Assembly: GCF_006170445.1 (NCBI RefSeq)
Contig: NZ_VCNA01000007.1
Location: forward strand, 186,001-250,000
DNA from: Brevibacillus dissolubilis
Lineage (GTDB): Bacteria; Bacillota; Bacilli; Brevibacillales; Brevibacillaceae
Reading direction: 5' to 3'
DNA length: 64,000 nt
The translations under genes were made by a program, and so were the position numbers. Under the pieces are notes generated by a model, which had not been told where the DNA came from, did not search any database, and was given only the letters and a program-made list of their open reading frames with translations. Each line of letters begins with the position of its first letter. The first letter of the stretch is position 1. Shown here in pieces: positions 25,267 through 34,324 of this stretch.

Positions 25267-28200
25267 ATGGTTAAGAGTAGGTTGTCATTCTTGCTTACAT
25301 TTGTCTTAATTTTACAAATGTTAATGCCGATGGGTAACGTGTTTGCGGATACGCTGCCTGTACCAACCAACCTCGCCAGTAAGAACACGAGTCCCGATGA
25401 CATTACGCTGTCTTGGGATGCTATTACCGGTATCAGTGTATACAACGTGTATCAGTTGACTGGCACTGAGAAGAAGTTGGTAAGCCAAGTTGCGGCAACT
25501 TCAATGAACATCCGAAACCTAAAAGAAGGCAGCTACACTTATGCAGTTGCTTCTTATAAGGCGGGGGTTGAGTCAGAGTTATCCAGTTCTGTGACGGTAG
25601 AAATTGTGTATCCAGAGATGAAAGCTCCAACGGGGATCAGCTACACAATCCTCAGAGGCAGCGATGTGGCCCTGAAATGGGAAGCATCTCAATATGCAAA
25701 CAGCTACAATGTCTATGAATGGATTGATGGTCAGCCAAAGCTGATTACCACTGCTGATACGTCAGCTGCTCGTACATTATCACGTGTGAAAGAGGGTACA
25801 CACACGTACTCCCTCACATCTGTCAATACGTTATACGGGGAGTCTGATCATTCCGAACAGGTAACTGTTACTGTGGATTATCCAGACTTGGCAGCACCAG
25901 CCAATGTGACATATACGATTGTAAATGGCAGTGACATCGCCCTGAAGTGGGATGCGGCTGTCAATGCACAAACTTACAATGTATATGAAATCACAAACGA
26001 TGAATCCAAATTGCTTGGGAATACGTCGTCTACTGCCTATACCGCACGTAAACTCCCACAAGGAACACATGTCCTCGTCGTTACCACTGTTCACTCCACT
26101 TTTGGTGAATCAGTACAAAGTGAGCCTGTAACAGTCGAACTCGATTATCCAGAAATGCAAGCACCAACCAATCTCCAGTATCAAATCAAAAACGGTGCTG
26201 ACATTGCAATGAGCTGGGACGCAGTAGCATTCGCGCAATCCTACAAGATTTATTCTGTTGTTAACGGAGAAAATAAACTCCTCGGAGAAGTTTTCGGTGT
26301 TACTACTTATACTGCACGTAAACTTCCTCAAGGTACGTACAATTTAGTCGTAACCTCCGTTCACCCGAGCTTTGGTGAATCTGCTTTATCTGCACCATTG
26401 ACGGTTGAACTCTCTTATCCAGACATCCAACCACCAGCTGACTTCAGCTACACCATTGTAAAAGGGAACGATGTGAAGTTTAGCTGGGCAGAAGTAACAT
26501 ACACCACCACCTATAAGATCTATGAGTTGGTCAATGAAGAGTATACATTGGTGAAAACAGTTACCGCACCGAGTGCGACTAATACGTTGACTAACGTTGC
26601 AGAAGGTAAACATGTGTATGCAATCGCAGCGCAAAGTGACCGTTTTGGTGAATCCTTGCTGTCCGAACCACTGACCGTTGAGGTTGTCTTCCCGATCATG
26701 CAGCCTCCGACAAACCTTACCACCTCGGTAACGAACGGGAACGACCTGACAATCAAGTGGACCGAGTCCCAATACGTAACTTCTTACAACATCTATGATG
26801 TAACAAGCGGAAGCCGTAAGCTCGTGACCAATGTGATTGCTCCAGCTGTTTCCAAACGTCTCATTAATCTGCCGGAAGGTCCATACAAGTATGAAGTGAC
26901 TGCTGTCAGCGACCGTTTCGGTGAATCACCTACAGCATCTACTGTCTCCGGCACGATGGTATACCCGATCATGGAGCCACCGGTCAACTTCAAATACACC
27001 ATTGCCAATGGTAATGATGTAACAGTTCGTTGGGATCCGGCTCTGTATGCAACATCCTACAACATCTATCTGGTAAAAGACGGTCAAAAAACACTCGCAG
27101 GTACAGCTGAAGCTGGTACCACCAGTAAGAGATTCGCGGCTATGGCAGAAGGCACTTATGAGTATGAAGTATCCTCTGTCAGCGACCGTTTCGGCGAATC
27201 TGCAAAACGCTCCGCTCTTACTGTTCCAGTTGTCTTCCCAGACATCGCGGCTCCGGTACTCAAATTGACTGTAACTGATGCTTCGTCTGTAAGACTGTCA
27301 TGGGTTGCTATTAACTACGCAACATCTTACAACGTCTATGAAGTCATCAACGGAAACAAAGTGTTGGTAAGAACAACGACCAGTACTTCTATGAACCTGA
27401 CAGCTCTTACCGAAGGCACGCACAACTATGTAGCCGTTGCGGTAAGTGACCGCTTCGGGGAATCACCTGACTCTAATACGGTAACCGTTGATGTGGGTCT
27501 GGCTGCACCAACTGTGACTGCGAAAGTGTCCGGCTACAACGTAGATCTGACCTGGTCTGCAGTAACAGGTGCTGCTTCTTACAATGTATACCAAGTGGTA
27601 AATGGTCAACCAACGCTTGTGAAGAGCGGCGTGACCGGCACTGCTTTCACGGTTCCGAACCTGGTACCAGGCACATACGAGTTCCAAGTATATGCGGTTA
27701 ACTCTACCGGCAAACAAGCTGTTCGTTACGGTTCTGCCACAGCGACTGTGAAAGTAATTGACGTAACAGCACCAGTCACCACTTCCAACATCGGATCTGA
27801 CTGGACCAAAGAAGATGTAAACGTTACATTGACTGCTACTGACGATTTGTCCGGAGTGGCCAAGACACTCTATACCATCGCAGGTGCAACCGAAAGACAA
27901 GGTACAACCTTCACAGTAACCCAAGAAGGCCAAACCAAAGTAACCTACTACTCTGTAGACAACGCAGGTAACGTCGAGGCAGCTGTAGTCAAAACCGTCA
28001 AAATCGACCGTACGGCACCGGTAACTACCGGCAAAATCGGCGAAAACGGTGTAATCAACCTCACCGCGGAAGACACCTTGAGCGGCCCTGACAAAACATT
28101 CTATTCCATTAACGGAAGCGAATATGTCGAAGGCACAAAAGTGGTTCCAACAGGTGCTGGTACAGCAACCGTCAAGTTCTACTCTGTTGACAAAGCTGGC

Positions 28201-30744
28201 AACGTGGAAGCTCCAGTTACTCTCGAAGTGACCCTCGATTCCACAGCACCAGTAACCGTTGCTGATTATGTAAAAGACTGGACCAACCAAGATGTGAAAG
28301 TAACGTTCACAGCAACTGACGAATACGGCGTTGCAGCGACCTACTACTCCGTCGACGGCGGTCAAAAACAAGAAGGCACCGCACTCACCATTTCTGAAGA
28401 GGGCGTACACCAAGTATCCTTCTACAGTGTTGACAAATCCGGCAACACAGAAACCGAACAAACCATCACCGTAAAAATCGATAAAACCTTCCCAACCACT
28501 TTGGTTGAAGCTCCACAAGGCTGGGTTAATCAAGATGGTACGATCACTTTCACAGCGGTTGATGAACTCTCCGGCGTAGCTGACACCTTCTACTCTATTG
28601 ATGGTGGCGAATACGTATCCGGTACAACCGTTTCTGTCAAAGAAGAGGGAAGACACATCATTTCCTACTACTCCGTAGACAAAGCGGGCAACGTAGAAGC
28701 AGGGAAATCAATCGATGTAAAAGTAGACAAAACCGCACCAGTCACCACTGGCAACCTGCCAAAAGGCTGGAGCAACCAAGATGTAACCGTAACACTCGAA
28801 GCTTCTGACGCAACCAGCGGTGTAGCGAAAACCTACTACACCATCAATGGTTCTGAACCAAAAGAAGGCACTACCTTCACCTTCACAGAAGAAGGCATCT
28901 ACAAAGTAACCTTCTACAGCGTAGACAACGCAGGCAACACAGAAGAAGCAGTAACAGGCGAAGTGAAAATCGACAAGGTTGCACCTGTAACCACTGCAGA
29001 TGCACCACAATCTTGGATCAACCAAGACGGTAAAATCACCTTCACGGCAACAGACAACCTCAGTGGTGTAGCAGCAACCTACTACTCCATCAACGGTTCT
29101 GAATACCAACAAGGTACAGAAGCGAATGTTAATGAAGGCGGCATCTACATCATCGCCTACTACAGCGTGGACAATGCAGGCAACAAAGAAGAAGTACAGA
29201 AACTTGAAGTAAAAGTAGACAAAGCGGCTCCAGTAACAAAAGGCAACATGCCAGAAGGCTGGAACACCACTGATGTAACCGTAGAACTGACTGCAACCGA
29301 TGACCTGAGCGGTGTAGCGAAAACCTACTACACCATCAACGATTCCGAACCGCAAGAAGGCACCAGCTTCACTCTCACAGAAGAAGGCGTACACAAAGTA
29401 ACCTTCTACAGTGTAGACAACGCAGGCAACGTAGAAGAAGCAGTAACAGGCGAAGTGAAGATCGACAAAACCGCTCCTTCCACTACGTCTGATGCTACCG
29501 CTCAATGGATCAACAAAGAAGCAGTCATCAACCTGACCGCAACCGATGCAACCAGCGGCGTAGCGAAAACCTACTACTCCGTAGACGGTGCTGAGTTCGT
29601 GGAAGGTACGACCTTCACTGTTGAAAATGACGGCATTCACATCATCGCTTACTACAGCGTTGACGTTGCAGGCAACCAAGAAGAAGTCAAAAAAGCAGAA
29701 GTAAAAGTAGACCGCACTGCACCAGTTACCAAAACAACAGCTCCAACTGACTGGTCCCGTGAAGATGTAACCCTGACTCTGGAAGCATCTGACAACCTGA
29801 GCGGCGTAGACAAAACCTTCTACTCCATCAATGGCGGAACTCCAGTGGAAGGCACAACTGTTGTTGTATCTGAAGAAGGCATCAACAAAGTAACCTTCTA
29901 CAGCACAGACAAAGCAGGCAACGTAGAAGAGGCTCAAACCGTTGAAGTGAAAGTAGACAAAACGGCTCCAGCAACTACTTCCGATGCAACTGACAAATGG
30001 TCTCAAACTGATGTAACCGTAAACCTCACCGCGACTGACGCACAAAGTGGCGTAGCGAAAACCTACTACTCCATTAACGGCGGCCAATTCGTGGAAGGCA
30101 CAACCCTCACCGTCACCGAAGAAGGCATCAACAAAGTAACCTTCTATAGCGTAGACGTTGCAGGTAACAAAGAAGAAGCAAAAACCGTTGAAGTAAAAGT
30201 AGACAAAACCAAACCGGTTGTAGAATGGAACCTCAATTCCACCTATAACTACGGAACCAAACTTCCAATCGACTATACAGCGACCGATGCCGTATCCGGT
30301 ATCGCAACTGAAACCGTAACAATCAACGGTGTAGTTGTGAAGAAGGGCGACACGTTCCCACTCAACCAAACCGGTGAGTACAAGGTTGTTGTAACTGTAA
30401 CTGACAACGCTGGCTGGACCACTACTCTGGAGAAAACCTTCAAAGTACTCGTACCAGCTACCATCGAAGTAACTCCTAAAGTGATCAATGGCAACAAGGG
30501 TGTGTTCACTGTCCGTGTAACCCCTGGCAGTGGCTTCAACGCAGCTGACATTGATCCTAGCACAGTAACCCTCAATGGCGTGAAACCTCGCCTCGACAAA
30601 GGTACCCAACCAAAACTGGGTCAATACAAATTCGAGCGTGAAGATTTCAACTGGCCAAACGGTGAAGTGGTTCTTGAGTTCCGTGCGAAGACTGTTAATG
30701 GTCAAGAAGTGTACGGCACTACCACTGTTCAAGCTAAGAAGTAA
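25267..30744 (+). CDS. Giant secreted protein with nine Fn3-like and eleven Ig-like (OmpL47-type) repeats
   Basis: 1,825 residues from ATG 25267 (AAAGGAGG upstream). A signal peptide (about 1-29) is followed by nine Fn3-like repeats of about 90 residues (31-835), each with a W at the start of strand C, a SYNVY motif and often DRFGES. Eleven Ig-like repeats of about 82 residues (836-1731) follow, with W.(N/K)QDV, TATD..SGVAKTYYSI, EGTTFT and YSVDNAGN. A final domain (1732-1825) is unlike both. There is no LPxTG, SLH or membrane anchor. Such rods act as adhesins or matrix proteins in other bacteria. It lies between csrA and hag, where Bacillus has no such gene, and codon use is that of a highly expressed protein. 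Binding partner unknown. Confidence 0.85.
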   Translation: MVKSRLSFLLTFVLILQMLMPMGNVFADTLPVPTNLASKNTSPDDITLSWDAITGISVYNVYQLTGTEKKLVSQVAATSMNIRNLKEGSYTYAVASYKAGVESELSSSVTVEIVYPEMKAPTGISYTILRGSDVALKWEASQYANSYNVYEWIDGQPKLITTADTSAARTLSRVKEGTHTYSLTSVNTLYGESDHSEQVTVTVDYPDLAAPANVTYTIVNGSDIALKWDAAVNAQTYNVYEITNDESKLLGNTSSTAYTARKLPQGTHVLVVTTVHSTFGESVQSEPVTVELDYPEMQAPTNLQYQIKNGADIAMSWDAVAFAQSYKIYSVVNGENKLLGEVFGVTTYTARKLPQGTYNLVVTSVHPSFGESALSAPLTVELSYPDIQPPADFSYTIVKGNDVKFSWAEVTYTTTYKIYELVNEEYTLVKTVTAPSATNTLTNVAEGKHVYAIAAQSDRFGESLLSEPLTVEVVFPIMQPPTNLTTSVTNGNDLTIKWTESQYVTSYNIYDVTSGSRKLVTNVIAPAVSKRLINLPEGPYKYEVTAVSDRFGESPTASTVSGTMVYPIMEPPVNFKYTIANGNDVTVRWDPALYATSYNIYLVKDGQKTLAGTAEAGTTSKRFAAMAEGTYEYEVSSVSDRFGESAKRSALTVPVVFPDIAAPVLKLTVTDASSVRLSWVAINYATSYNVYEVINGNKVLVRTTTSTSMNLTALTEGTHNYVAVAVSDRFGESPDSNTVTVDVGLAAPTVTAKVSGYNVDLTWSAVTGAASYNVYQVVNGQPTLVKSGVTGTAFTVPNLVPGTYEFQVYAVNSTGKQAVRYGSATATVKVIDVTAPVTTSNIGSDWTKEDVNVTLTATDDLSGVAKTLYTIAGATERQGTTFTVTQEGQTKVTYYSVDNAGNVEAAVVKTVKIDRTAPVTTGKIGENGVINLTAEDTLSGPDKTFYSINGSEYVEGTKVVPTGAGTATVKFYSVDKAGNVEAPVTLEVTLDSTAPVTVADYVKDWTNQDVKVTFTATDEYGVAATYYSVDGGQKQEGTALTISEEGVHQVSFYSVDKSGNTETEQTITVKIDKTFPTTLVEAPQGWVNQDGTITFTAVDELSGVADTFYSIDGGEYVSGTTVSVKEEGRHIISYYSVDKAGNVEAGKSIDVKVDKTAPVTTGNLPKGWSNQDVTVTLEASDATSGVAKTYYTINGSEPKEGTTFTFTEEGIYKVTFYSVDNAGNTEEAVTGEVKIDKVAPVTTADAPQSWINQDGKITFTATDNLSGVAATYYSINGSEYQQGTEANVNEGGIYIIAYYSVDNAGNKEEVQKLEVKVDKAAPVTKGNMPEGWNTTDVTVELTATDDLSGVAKTYYTINDSEPQEGTSFTLTEEGVHKVTFYSVDNAGNVEEAVTGEVKIDKTAPSTTSDATAQWINKEAVINLTATDATSGVAKTYYSVDGAEFVEGTTFTVENDGIHIIAYYSVDVAGNQEEVKKAEVKVDRTAPVTKTTAPTDWSREDVTLTLEASDNLSGVDKTFYSINGGTPVEGTTVVVSEEGINKVTFYSTDKAGNVEEAQTVEVKVDKTAPATTSDATDKWSQTDVTVNLTATDAQSGVAKTYYSINGGQFVEGTTLTVTEEGINKVTFYSVDVAGNKEEAKTVEVKVDKTKPVVEWNLNSTYNYGTKLPIDYTATDAVSGIATETVTINGVVVKKGDTFPLNQTGEYKVVVTVTDNAGWTTTLEKTFKVLVPATIEVTPKVINGNKGVFTVRVTPGSGFNAADIDPSTVTLNGVKPRLDKGTQPKLGQYKFEREDFNWPNGEVVLEFRAKTVNGQEVYGTTTVQAKK
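27775..30462 (+). repeat. Tandem Ig-like repeat array with two-unit periodicity
   Basis: Units of about 246 bp. Repeats 5, 7 and in part 9 share the KVTFYS form, while repeats 4, 6 and 8 share the variant with HIISYYS or HIIAYYS, so the array looks built by duplication of a two-repeat unit (about 490 bp). DNA identity between alternate units (for instance near 28838 and 29330) is high. The array could expand or contract by recombination. Confidence 0.75.
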
Positions 30745-30760
30745 TAGGTTTTACCCGATC

Positions 30761-30800
30761 GAAGAACCGGACATCATGTTCCGGTTCTTCTCTTTTTTCC
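30761..30800 (+). terminator. Terminator of the giant gene
   Basis: GAAGAACCGGA, an 8-nt loop and TCCGGTTCTTC pair perfectly over 11 bp, then TCTTTTTT. It insulates the gene from hag. Confidence 0.9.
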
Positions 30801-30835
30801 TTCAAAAGTTTTTTGAGAAAAAATCAAAAAAACAC

Positions 30836-30863
30836 TAAACAACTCTAAATACTCCACCGATAA
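30836..30863 (+). promoter_or_regulatory. Sigma-D promoter of hag
   Basis: TAAA, 16 bp, ACCGATAA; seven of eight -10 positions match the flagellar sigma consensus. The hag start codon is about 105 bp downstream, leaving the long leader needed for CsrA control. Confidence 0.8.
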
Positions 30864-30927
30864 TAATAATGTAAGGGAGAACAACTCAAGCGGCCGATTG
30901 GGAAGGCTCCCGAAATCTAATAACCAT

Positions 30928-30962
30928 CCACAAGGACGTGGAGGTTTACTACTCAAGGAGGA
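30928..30962 (+). promoter_or_regulatory. CsrA-binding hairpin and GGA-rich ribosome binding site in hag leader
   Basis: CCAC-AAGGAC-GTGG places a GGA in a hairpin loop within ACAAGGACGT, close to the CsrA SELEX consensus. A second AAGGAGGA at 30955-30962 is the Shine-Dalgarno sequence itself. This is the two-site layout of the B. subtilis hag leader, where CsrA bound at both sites blocks ribosome entry. Confidence 0.75.
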
Positions 30963-30969
30963 ACTACAC

Positions 30970-31740
30970 ATGCGTATTAACCACAATATTTCCGCAATCA
31001 ACACCCACCGTCAAATGGGCATGAACACCGTTAACGCTGGCAAATCCATGGAGAAACTCTCTTCCGGTCTCCGCATCAACCGTGCTGCTGACGATGCTGC
31101 AGGTCTCTCCATCTCTGAAAAAATGCGTGGTCAAATCCGTTCTATGGAGCAAGCACAACGCAACGCTCAAGACGGTATCTCCCTCATCCAAACTGCTGAG
31201 GGTGCACTGAACGAAGTATCCGACATGCTCGTTCGTATTAAAGAACTTTACACTCAATTCAACAACGGTACCTACAACGCTACCGACCAAGCTAACATCA
31301 CTGCTGAGATCCAAGCTCTCACTGATGAGATCGCTAACATCGGTTCCAAAACCAAATTCAACGGTATCACTCTCCTTGACAGCACTCTGTCTGTAACCAT
31401 CCAAATCAACGAAGCTGCTGCTGATACAATCCTCATCACCATGGGTACTGACATCAGCGCAATCGCTCCTGCTGACCTGGATGCTACTACTACTGAAATC
31501 GACAACGTTTCTAAATCCCGTGCACACCTCGGTGCTCTCCAAAACCGTCTTGAGCACACTGTAAACAACCTCGGTACTACTACTGAGAACCTTACAGCTG
31601 CTGAGTCCCGTATCCGTGACACAGACATGGCGAAAGAAATGATGGCGTTCACTAAGAACAACATCCTTACTCAAGCTTCCCAAGCTATGTTGGCTCAAGC
31701 TAACCAACAACCACAAGGTGTTCTCCAACTTCTCCGTTAA
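30970..31740 (+). CDS. hag: Flagellin
   Basis: 256 residues from ATG 30970. N-terminal (MRINHNISAINTHRQ, KSMEKLSSGLRINRAADDAAGL) and C-terminal (LGALQNRLEHTVNNL, ESRIRDTDMAKEMMAF, QANQQPQGVLQLLR) D0/D1 domains are complete. The central variable domain is very short. Codon use is extremely biased, as expected for the most abundant filament protein. It is exported by the flagellar apparatus without a signal peptide. Control: sigma-D promoter, CsrA leader, its own terminator. Confidence 0.98.
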   Translation: MRINHNISAINTHRQMGMNTVNAGKSMEKLSSGLRINRAADDAAGLSISEKMRGQIRSMEQAQRNAQDGISLIQTAEGALNEVSDMLVRIKELYTQFNNGTYNATDQANITAEIQALTDEIANIGSKTKFNGITLLDSTLSVTIQINEAAADTILITMGTDISAIAPADLDATTTEIDNVSKSRAHLGALQNRLEHTVNNLGTTTENLTAAESRIRDTDMAKEMMAFTKNNILTQASQAMLAQANQQPQGVLQLLR

Positions 31741-31753
31741 TTTTAGTAACGAT

Positions 31754-31785
31754 AAAAGGAACCTCATTACGAGGTTCCTTTTTTG
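31754..31785 (+). terminator. hag terminator
   Basis: AAAAGGAACCTC and GAGGTTCCTTTT pair perfectly around a 5-nt loop, ending in a T run. Confidence 0.92.
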
Positions 31786-31804
31786 TATTTCCAGCAACAT
31801 TTTA

Positions 31805-31832
31805 TAAAGGAATCGGGGGTTTTGGTCGATAC
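31805..31832 (+). promoter_or_regulatory. Candidate sigma-D promoter of the glycosyltransferase gene
   Basis: TAAA, 16 bp, GTCGATAC lies 38 bp before ATG 31871. Six of eight -10 bases match. It would place this transferase in the late flagellar regulon. Confidence 0.55.
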
Positions 31833-31870
31833 AACAAAGAGAGAAAAGTATAAAAAGTGAGGGCTTACTG

Positions 31871-33757
31871 ATGAGCAAAAAAACGGTATCACTTTGTATG
31901 ATCGTCAAAAACGAAGAAAAGTATCTTCCTACCTGTCTCGAAAGTGTAAAGGGAAAGGTAGATGAAATCATCATCGTAGATACTGGTTCTACGGATGCCA
32001 CTGTTTCGATTGCGGAGCAGTTTGGTGCAAAAGTCTATCATTTCGAATGGATTCAAGATTTTGCTGCGGCCCGAAACCACGGATTAGAGCAGGCGACAAG
32101 TGAATATATTCTGGTGCTTGATGCTGATGAATACTTGGATAAAGAGACCGACCTCCAAAAGGATTTGGAATCAGGAAAAGATTATTACCGTGTACGGATC
32201 AAAAACTATCAATCAAATGATTCGGTTGTCTACCACTATAATACGCGGCTGTTCAAAAATCGTGAGGACGTGCGCTATCGGGGTCAACTCCATGAGAATG
32301 TCAATACCTACGATGAGTCTCTGGGATTAACCGGGGGAGACGCGGCGTTCCTCATTCATCACGTTGGTTATATGAGCGACGTAGTGCTGGAGAAGGATAA
32401 GAAAAACCGTAACTATGACATCATCGTAAAAGAGGCGGAAGCCAATCCGACAGGTTACAACCTGATGAACCTTGGCTTTTCTTACTATTCCGTAGGAGAG
32501 TTTGAGAAGGCCCTGGATGCCTTTAAGCGCTCTTATCAGCTTAGTAAGACCAAAAGCTATGTCAAATATCTGATTGTGAACATAGCCAATTGCTTAACAG
32601 CTCTGAATAAATATGATGATGCGATTTCTGTTCTGTCGGATGCGTCTAATATCTACACGAACTATACTGATTTTTATTACAGCTTGGGACGGGTCTATGA
32701 AGCTAAGGGCTTCTCAAACGATGCCGAGCTGATGTATAAGAAGTGTATCTCCATAGGTGAAACCAAGGATGTCTTCAACGTGGAGGGGACAGGCAGCTTC
32801 TTGGCGTACTATCGCTTGGGGGTTGTCTACGCCAGACAGCTGCGGTATGCAGAGGCATTCGAAGCAGCATTCGAATCGATCAGCATCAATAAGCATCACC
32901 GCCCAGCGGTTGTTCTTTATCTGAACATGATGCAGAAGGCTCACATCCCTCTGGACGAAACATACGAGCATCTGTCCAAGGTATACCCATTCACCTCCCT
33001 GGATGATATGAAGACACTGCTCTATGCCCTGTATGAAGCACGCCATCCACTCTTTTACCGCTATATTCAGGGTGATGCAGGCAGCTTGTCCGTAGATTTC
33101 CGAGTGGTTGCCCAACAGTACAGCAAGCATTATGGAGCGGCCCGTCTGGAATGGAACAATGTCGAAGAGATCTCGGATGAAAACGTGTCAGATGCCATCC
33201 TGTTATCTTTGCTGCTTCAGGATATGTCCCTGTTGGAGCGTTGCAGGGGTGCGCTGAACTTCAGTCAAAGAGAATGGAAGCAGCTCAAAAAGATCATCCT
33301 TCGCGAAGAGGGCAACGACAAGGGTCTCTCACCAGAGCTGGAAAAAATCCTGCTGGAGCTCTGCCTGCATCTGATCGTCCTCGAAGAATTCGACCAGTTT
33401 GAGTACCTGAGTGCTTTTGTCATGAAGGGTTCTCTTGATACCCAATGTGCGTTGGCCCGTATCCTTCATGAATACGGCTATACCGACACAGCGATTGAGA
33501 TTTTGCTGCCCAACCTTGAGACCCATCCGAACCATGTCCCGCTCGTACAGCTTTTGGGGGATATTTGTGCAGCAAAAGGACATCTGGATGATGCGACCTA
33601 TCTCTATCAGCAACTGGTCAACGTGAATAAGGAATACCCAAGCTATCAGCGCTTGTATGATGTATATAGCAAGAACGGCAATAAACAGGGTGCAGAGAGC
33701 ATCAAGGCCGAGATGAAAAAGCTTTATCCATTGTCCATTCATGTAAAAAACCTTTAG
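31871..33757 (+). CDS. Family 2 glycosyltransferase with TPR domain, probable flagellin glycosyltransferase
   Basis: 628 residues. The GT-A domain (about 5-235) has SLCMIVKNEEKYLPTCLES, the nucleotide-binding VDTGSTDATV and the DxD-type LDADEYLD. A TPR-rich region follows (about 195-400 and again 500-620; YNLMNLGFSYYSVGEFEKALDAF, YTDFYYSLGRVYEAKG), which could hold a protein substrate. It resembles SunS-like and flagellin-modifying transferases. Position directly after hag, before flaG-fliD, and a sigma-D-type promoter suggest flagellin is the acceptor. Sugar and acceptor residues are unknown. It is soluble, with no membrane segment. Confidence 0.82.
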   Translation: MSKKTVSLCMIVKNEEKYLPTCLESVKGKVDEIIIVDTGSTDATVSIAEQFGAKVYHFEWIQDFAAARNHGLEQATSEYILVLDADEYLDKETDLQKDLESGKDYYRVRIKNYQSNDSVVYHYNTRLFKNREDVRYRGQLHENVNTYDESLGLTGGDAAFLIHHVGYMSDVVLEKDKKNRNYDIIVKEAEANPTGYNLMNLGFSYYSVGEFEKALDAFKRSYQLSKTKSYVKYLIVNIANCLTALNKYDDAISVLSDASNIYTNYTDFYYSLGRVYEAKGFSNDAELMYKKCISIGETKDVFNVEGTGSFLAYYRLGVVYARQLRYAEAFEAAFESISINKHHRPAVVLYLNMMQKAHIPLDETYEHLSKVYPFTSLDDMKTLLYALYEARHPLFYRYIQGDAGSLSVDFRVVAQQYSKHYGAARLEWNNVEEISDENVSDAILLSLLLQDMSLLERCRGALNFSQREWKQLKKIILREEGNDKGLSPELEKILLELCLHLIVLEEFDQFEYLSAFVMKGSLDTQCALARILHEYGYTDTAIEILLPNLETHPNHVPLVQLLGDICAAKGHLDDATYLYQQLVNVNKEYPSYQRLYDVYSKNGNKQGAESIKAEMKKLYPLSIHVKNL

Positions 33758-33782
33758 TTTTACCAGTACCAAATAAGTGATG

Positions 33783-33846
33783 TCCCCTTTGAGCAGAACA
33801 GGTTGGAGTAAGACCGATCCTGAAAGTCGCAAAGGGGATTTTTCCA
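33783..33846 (+). terminator. Probable terminator with long loop
   Basis: TCCCCTTTG (33783) and CAAAGGGGA (33830) pair over 9 bp across a 38-nt loop, followed by TTTTTCC. The loop is longer than usual. Confidence 0.5.
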
Positions 33847-33887
33847 TTTTTCTTACCAAAAATTCGCACTTGCATTCAAACAGTTAT

Positions 33888-33914
33888 TAACTTTCTTGTT
33901 CATCTAGCCGATAC
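33888..33914 (+). promoter_or_regulatory. Sigma-D promoter of flaG-fliD-fliS
   Basis: TAAC, 15 bp, GCCGATAC: three of four and seven of eight consensus positions with ideal spacing, 33 bp before flaG. Confidence 0.8.
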
Positions 33915-33946
33915 CATATATAAAGACTGTGTATCGGGAGGTTCCC

Positions 33947-34312
33947 ATGGATATTCGTATTAATTCAAATGGAATAACCCCTGCCTCCTTCCCTGATCAG
34001 GCCCCAACTCCACAGCCTTCAGTGGGGGGAACAGGTCAAGTAGAGACTGGTGCAGAGGAAGCCAAGGCGGCGATTGCGGATAAAGCGCTGATGCGGTCTG
34101 AACTGGAAGCCCATCTACCGATTCTCAACAAGTGGCTGACTGTTAATAATTCACATCTAAAGTTCACTTACCACGAAAAGTTGAATGAATACTACGTTCA
34201 GATCGTCAATGAACATGATGAAGTGGTCCGTGAGATCCCTTCAAGAAAAATGATGGATACCATCGCCAAAATGTACGAAATGATTGGCCTTTTGGTCGAT
34301 AAAAAATTGTAG
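33947..34312 (+). CDS. flaG: FlaG family flagellar protein
   Basis: 121 residues from ATG 33947 after GGGAGG; a GTG at 33929 in frame is less likely. The N-terminal half is polar (Pro/Gln/Gly rich), and the C-terminal half has the FlaG signature LKFTYHEKLNEYYVQIVNE..EVVREIPSRKMMD. It corresponds to B. subtilis YvyC upstream of fliD. FlaG affects filament length in other species. Confidence 0.9.
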   Translation: MDIRINSNGITPASFPDQAPTPQPSVGGTGQVETGAEEAKAAIADKALMRSELEAHLPILNKWLTVNNSHLKFTYHEKLNEYYVQIVNEHDEVVREIPSRKMMDTIAKMYEMIGLLVDKKL

Positions 34313-34324
34313 GAGGGATTTTGT

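Noticed and set aside
27463-30732. Long minus-strand open frames (397 and 674 codons) opposite the giant gene
   Set aside because: They mirror a highly biased, repetitive plus-strand gene, lack ribosome binding sites, and their composition (Cys, Tyr, Phe, Val rich) is that of an antisense shadow.
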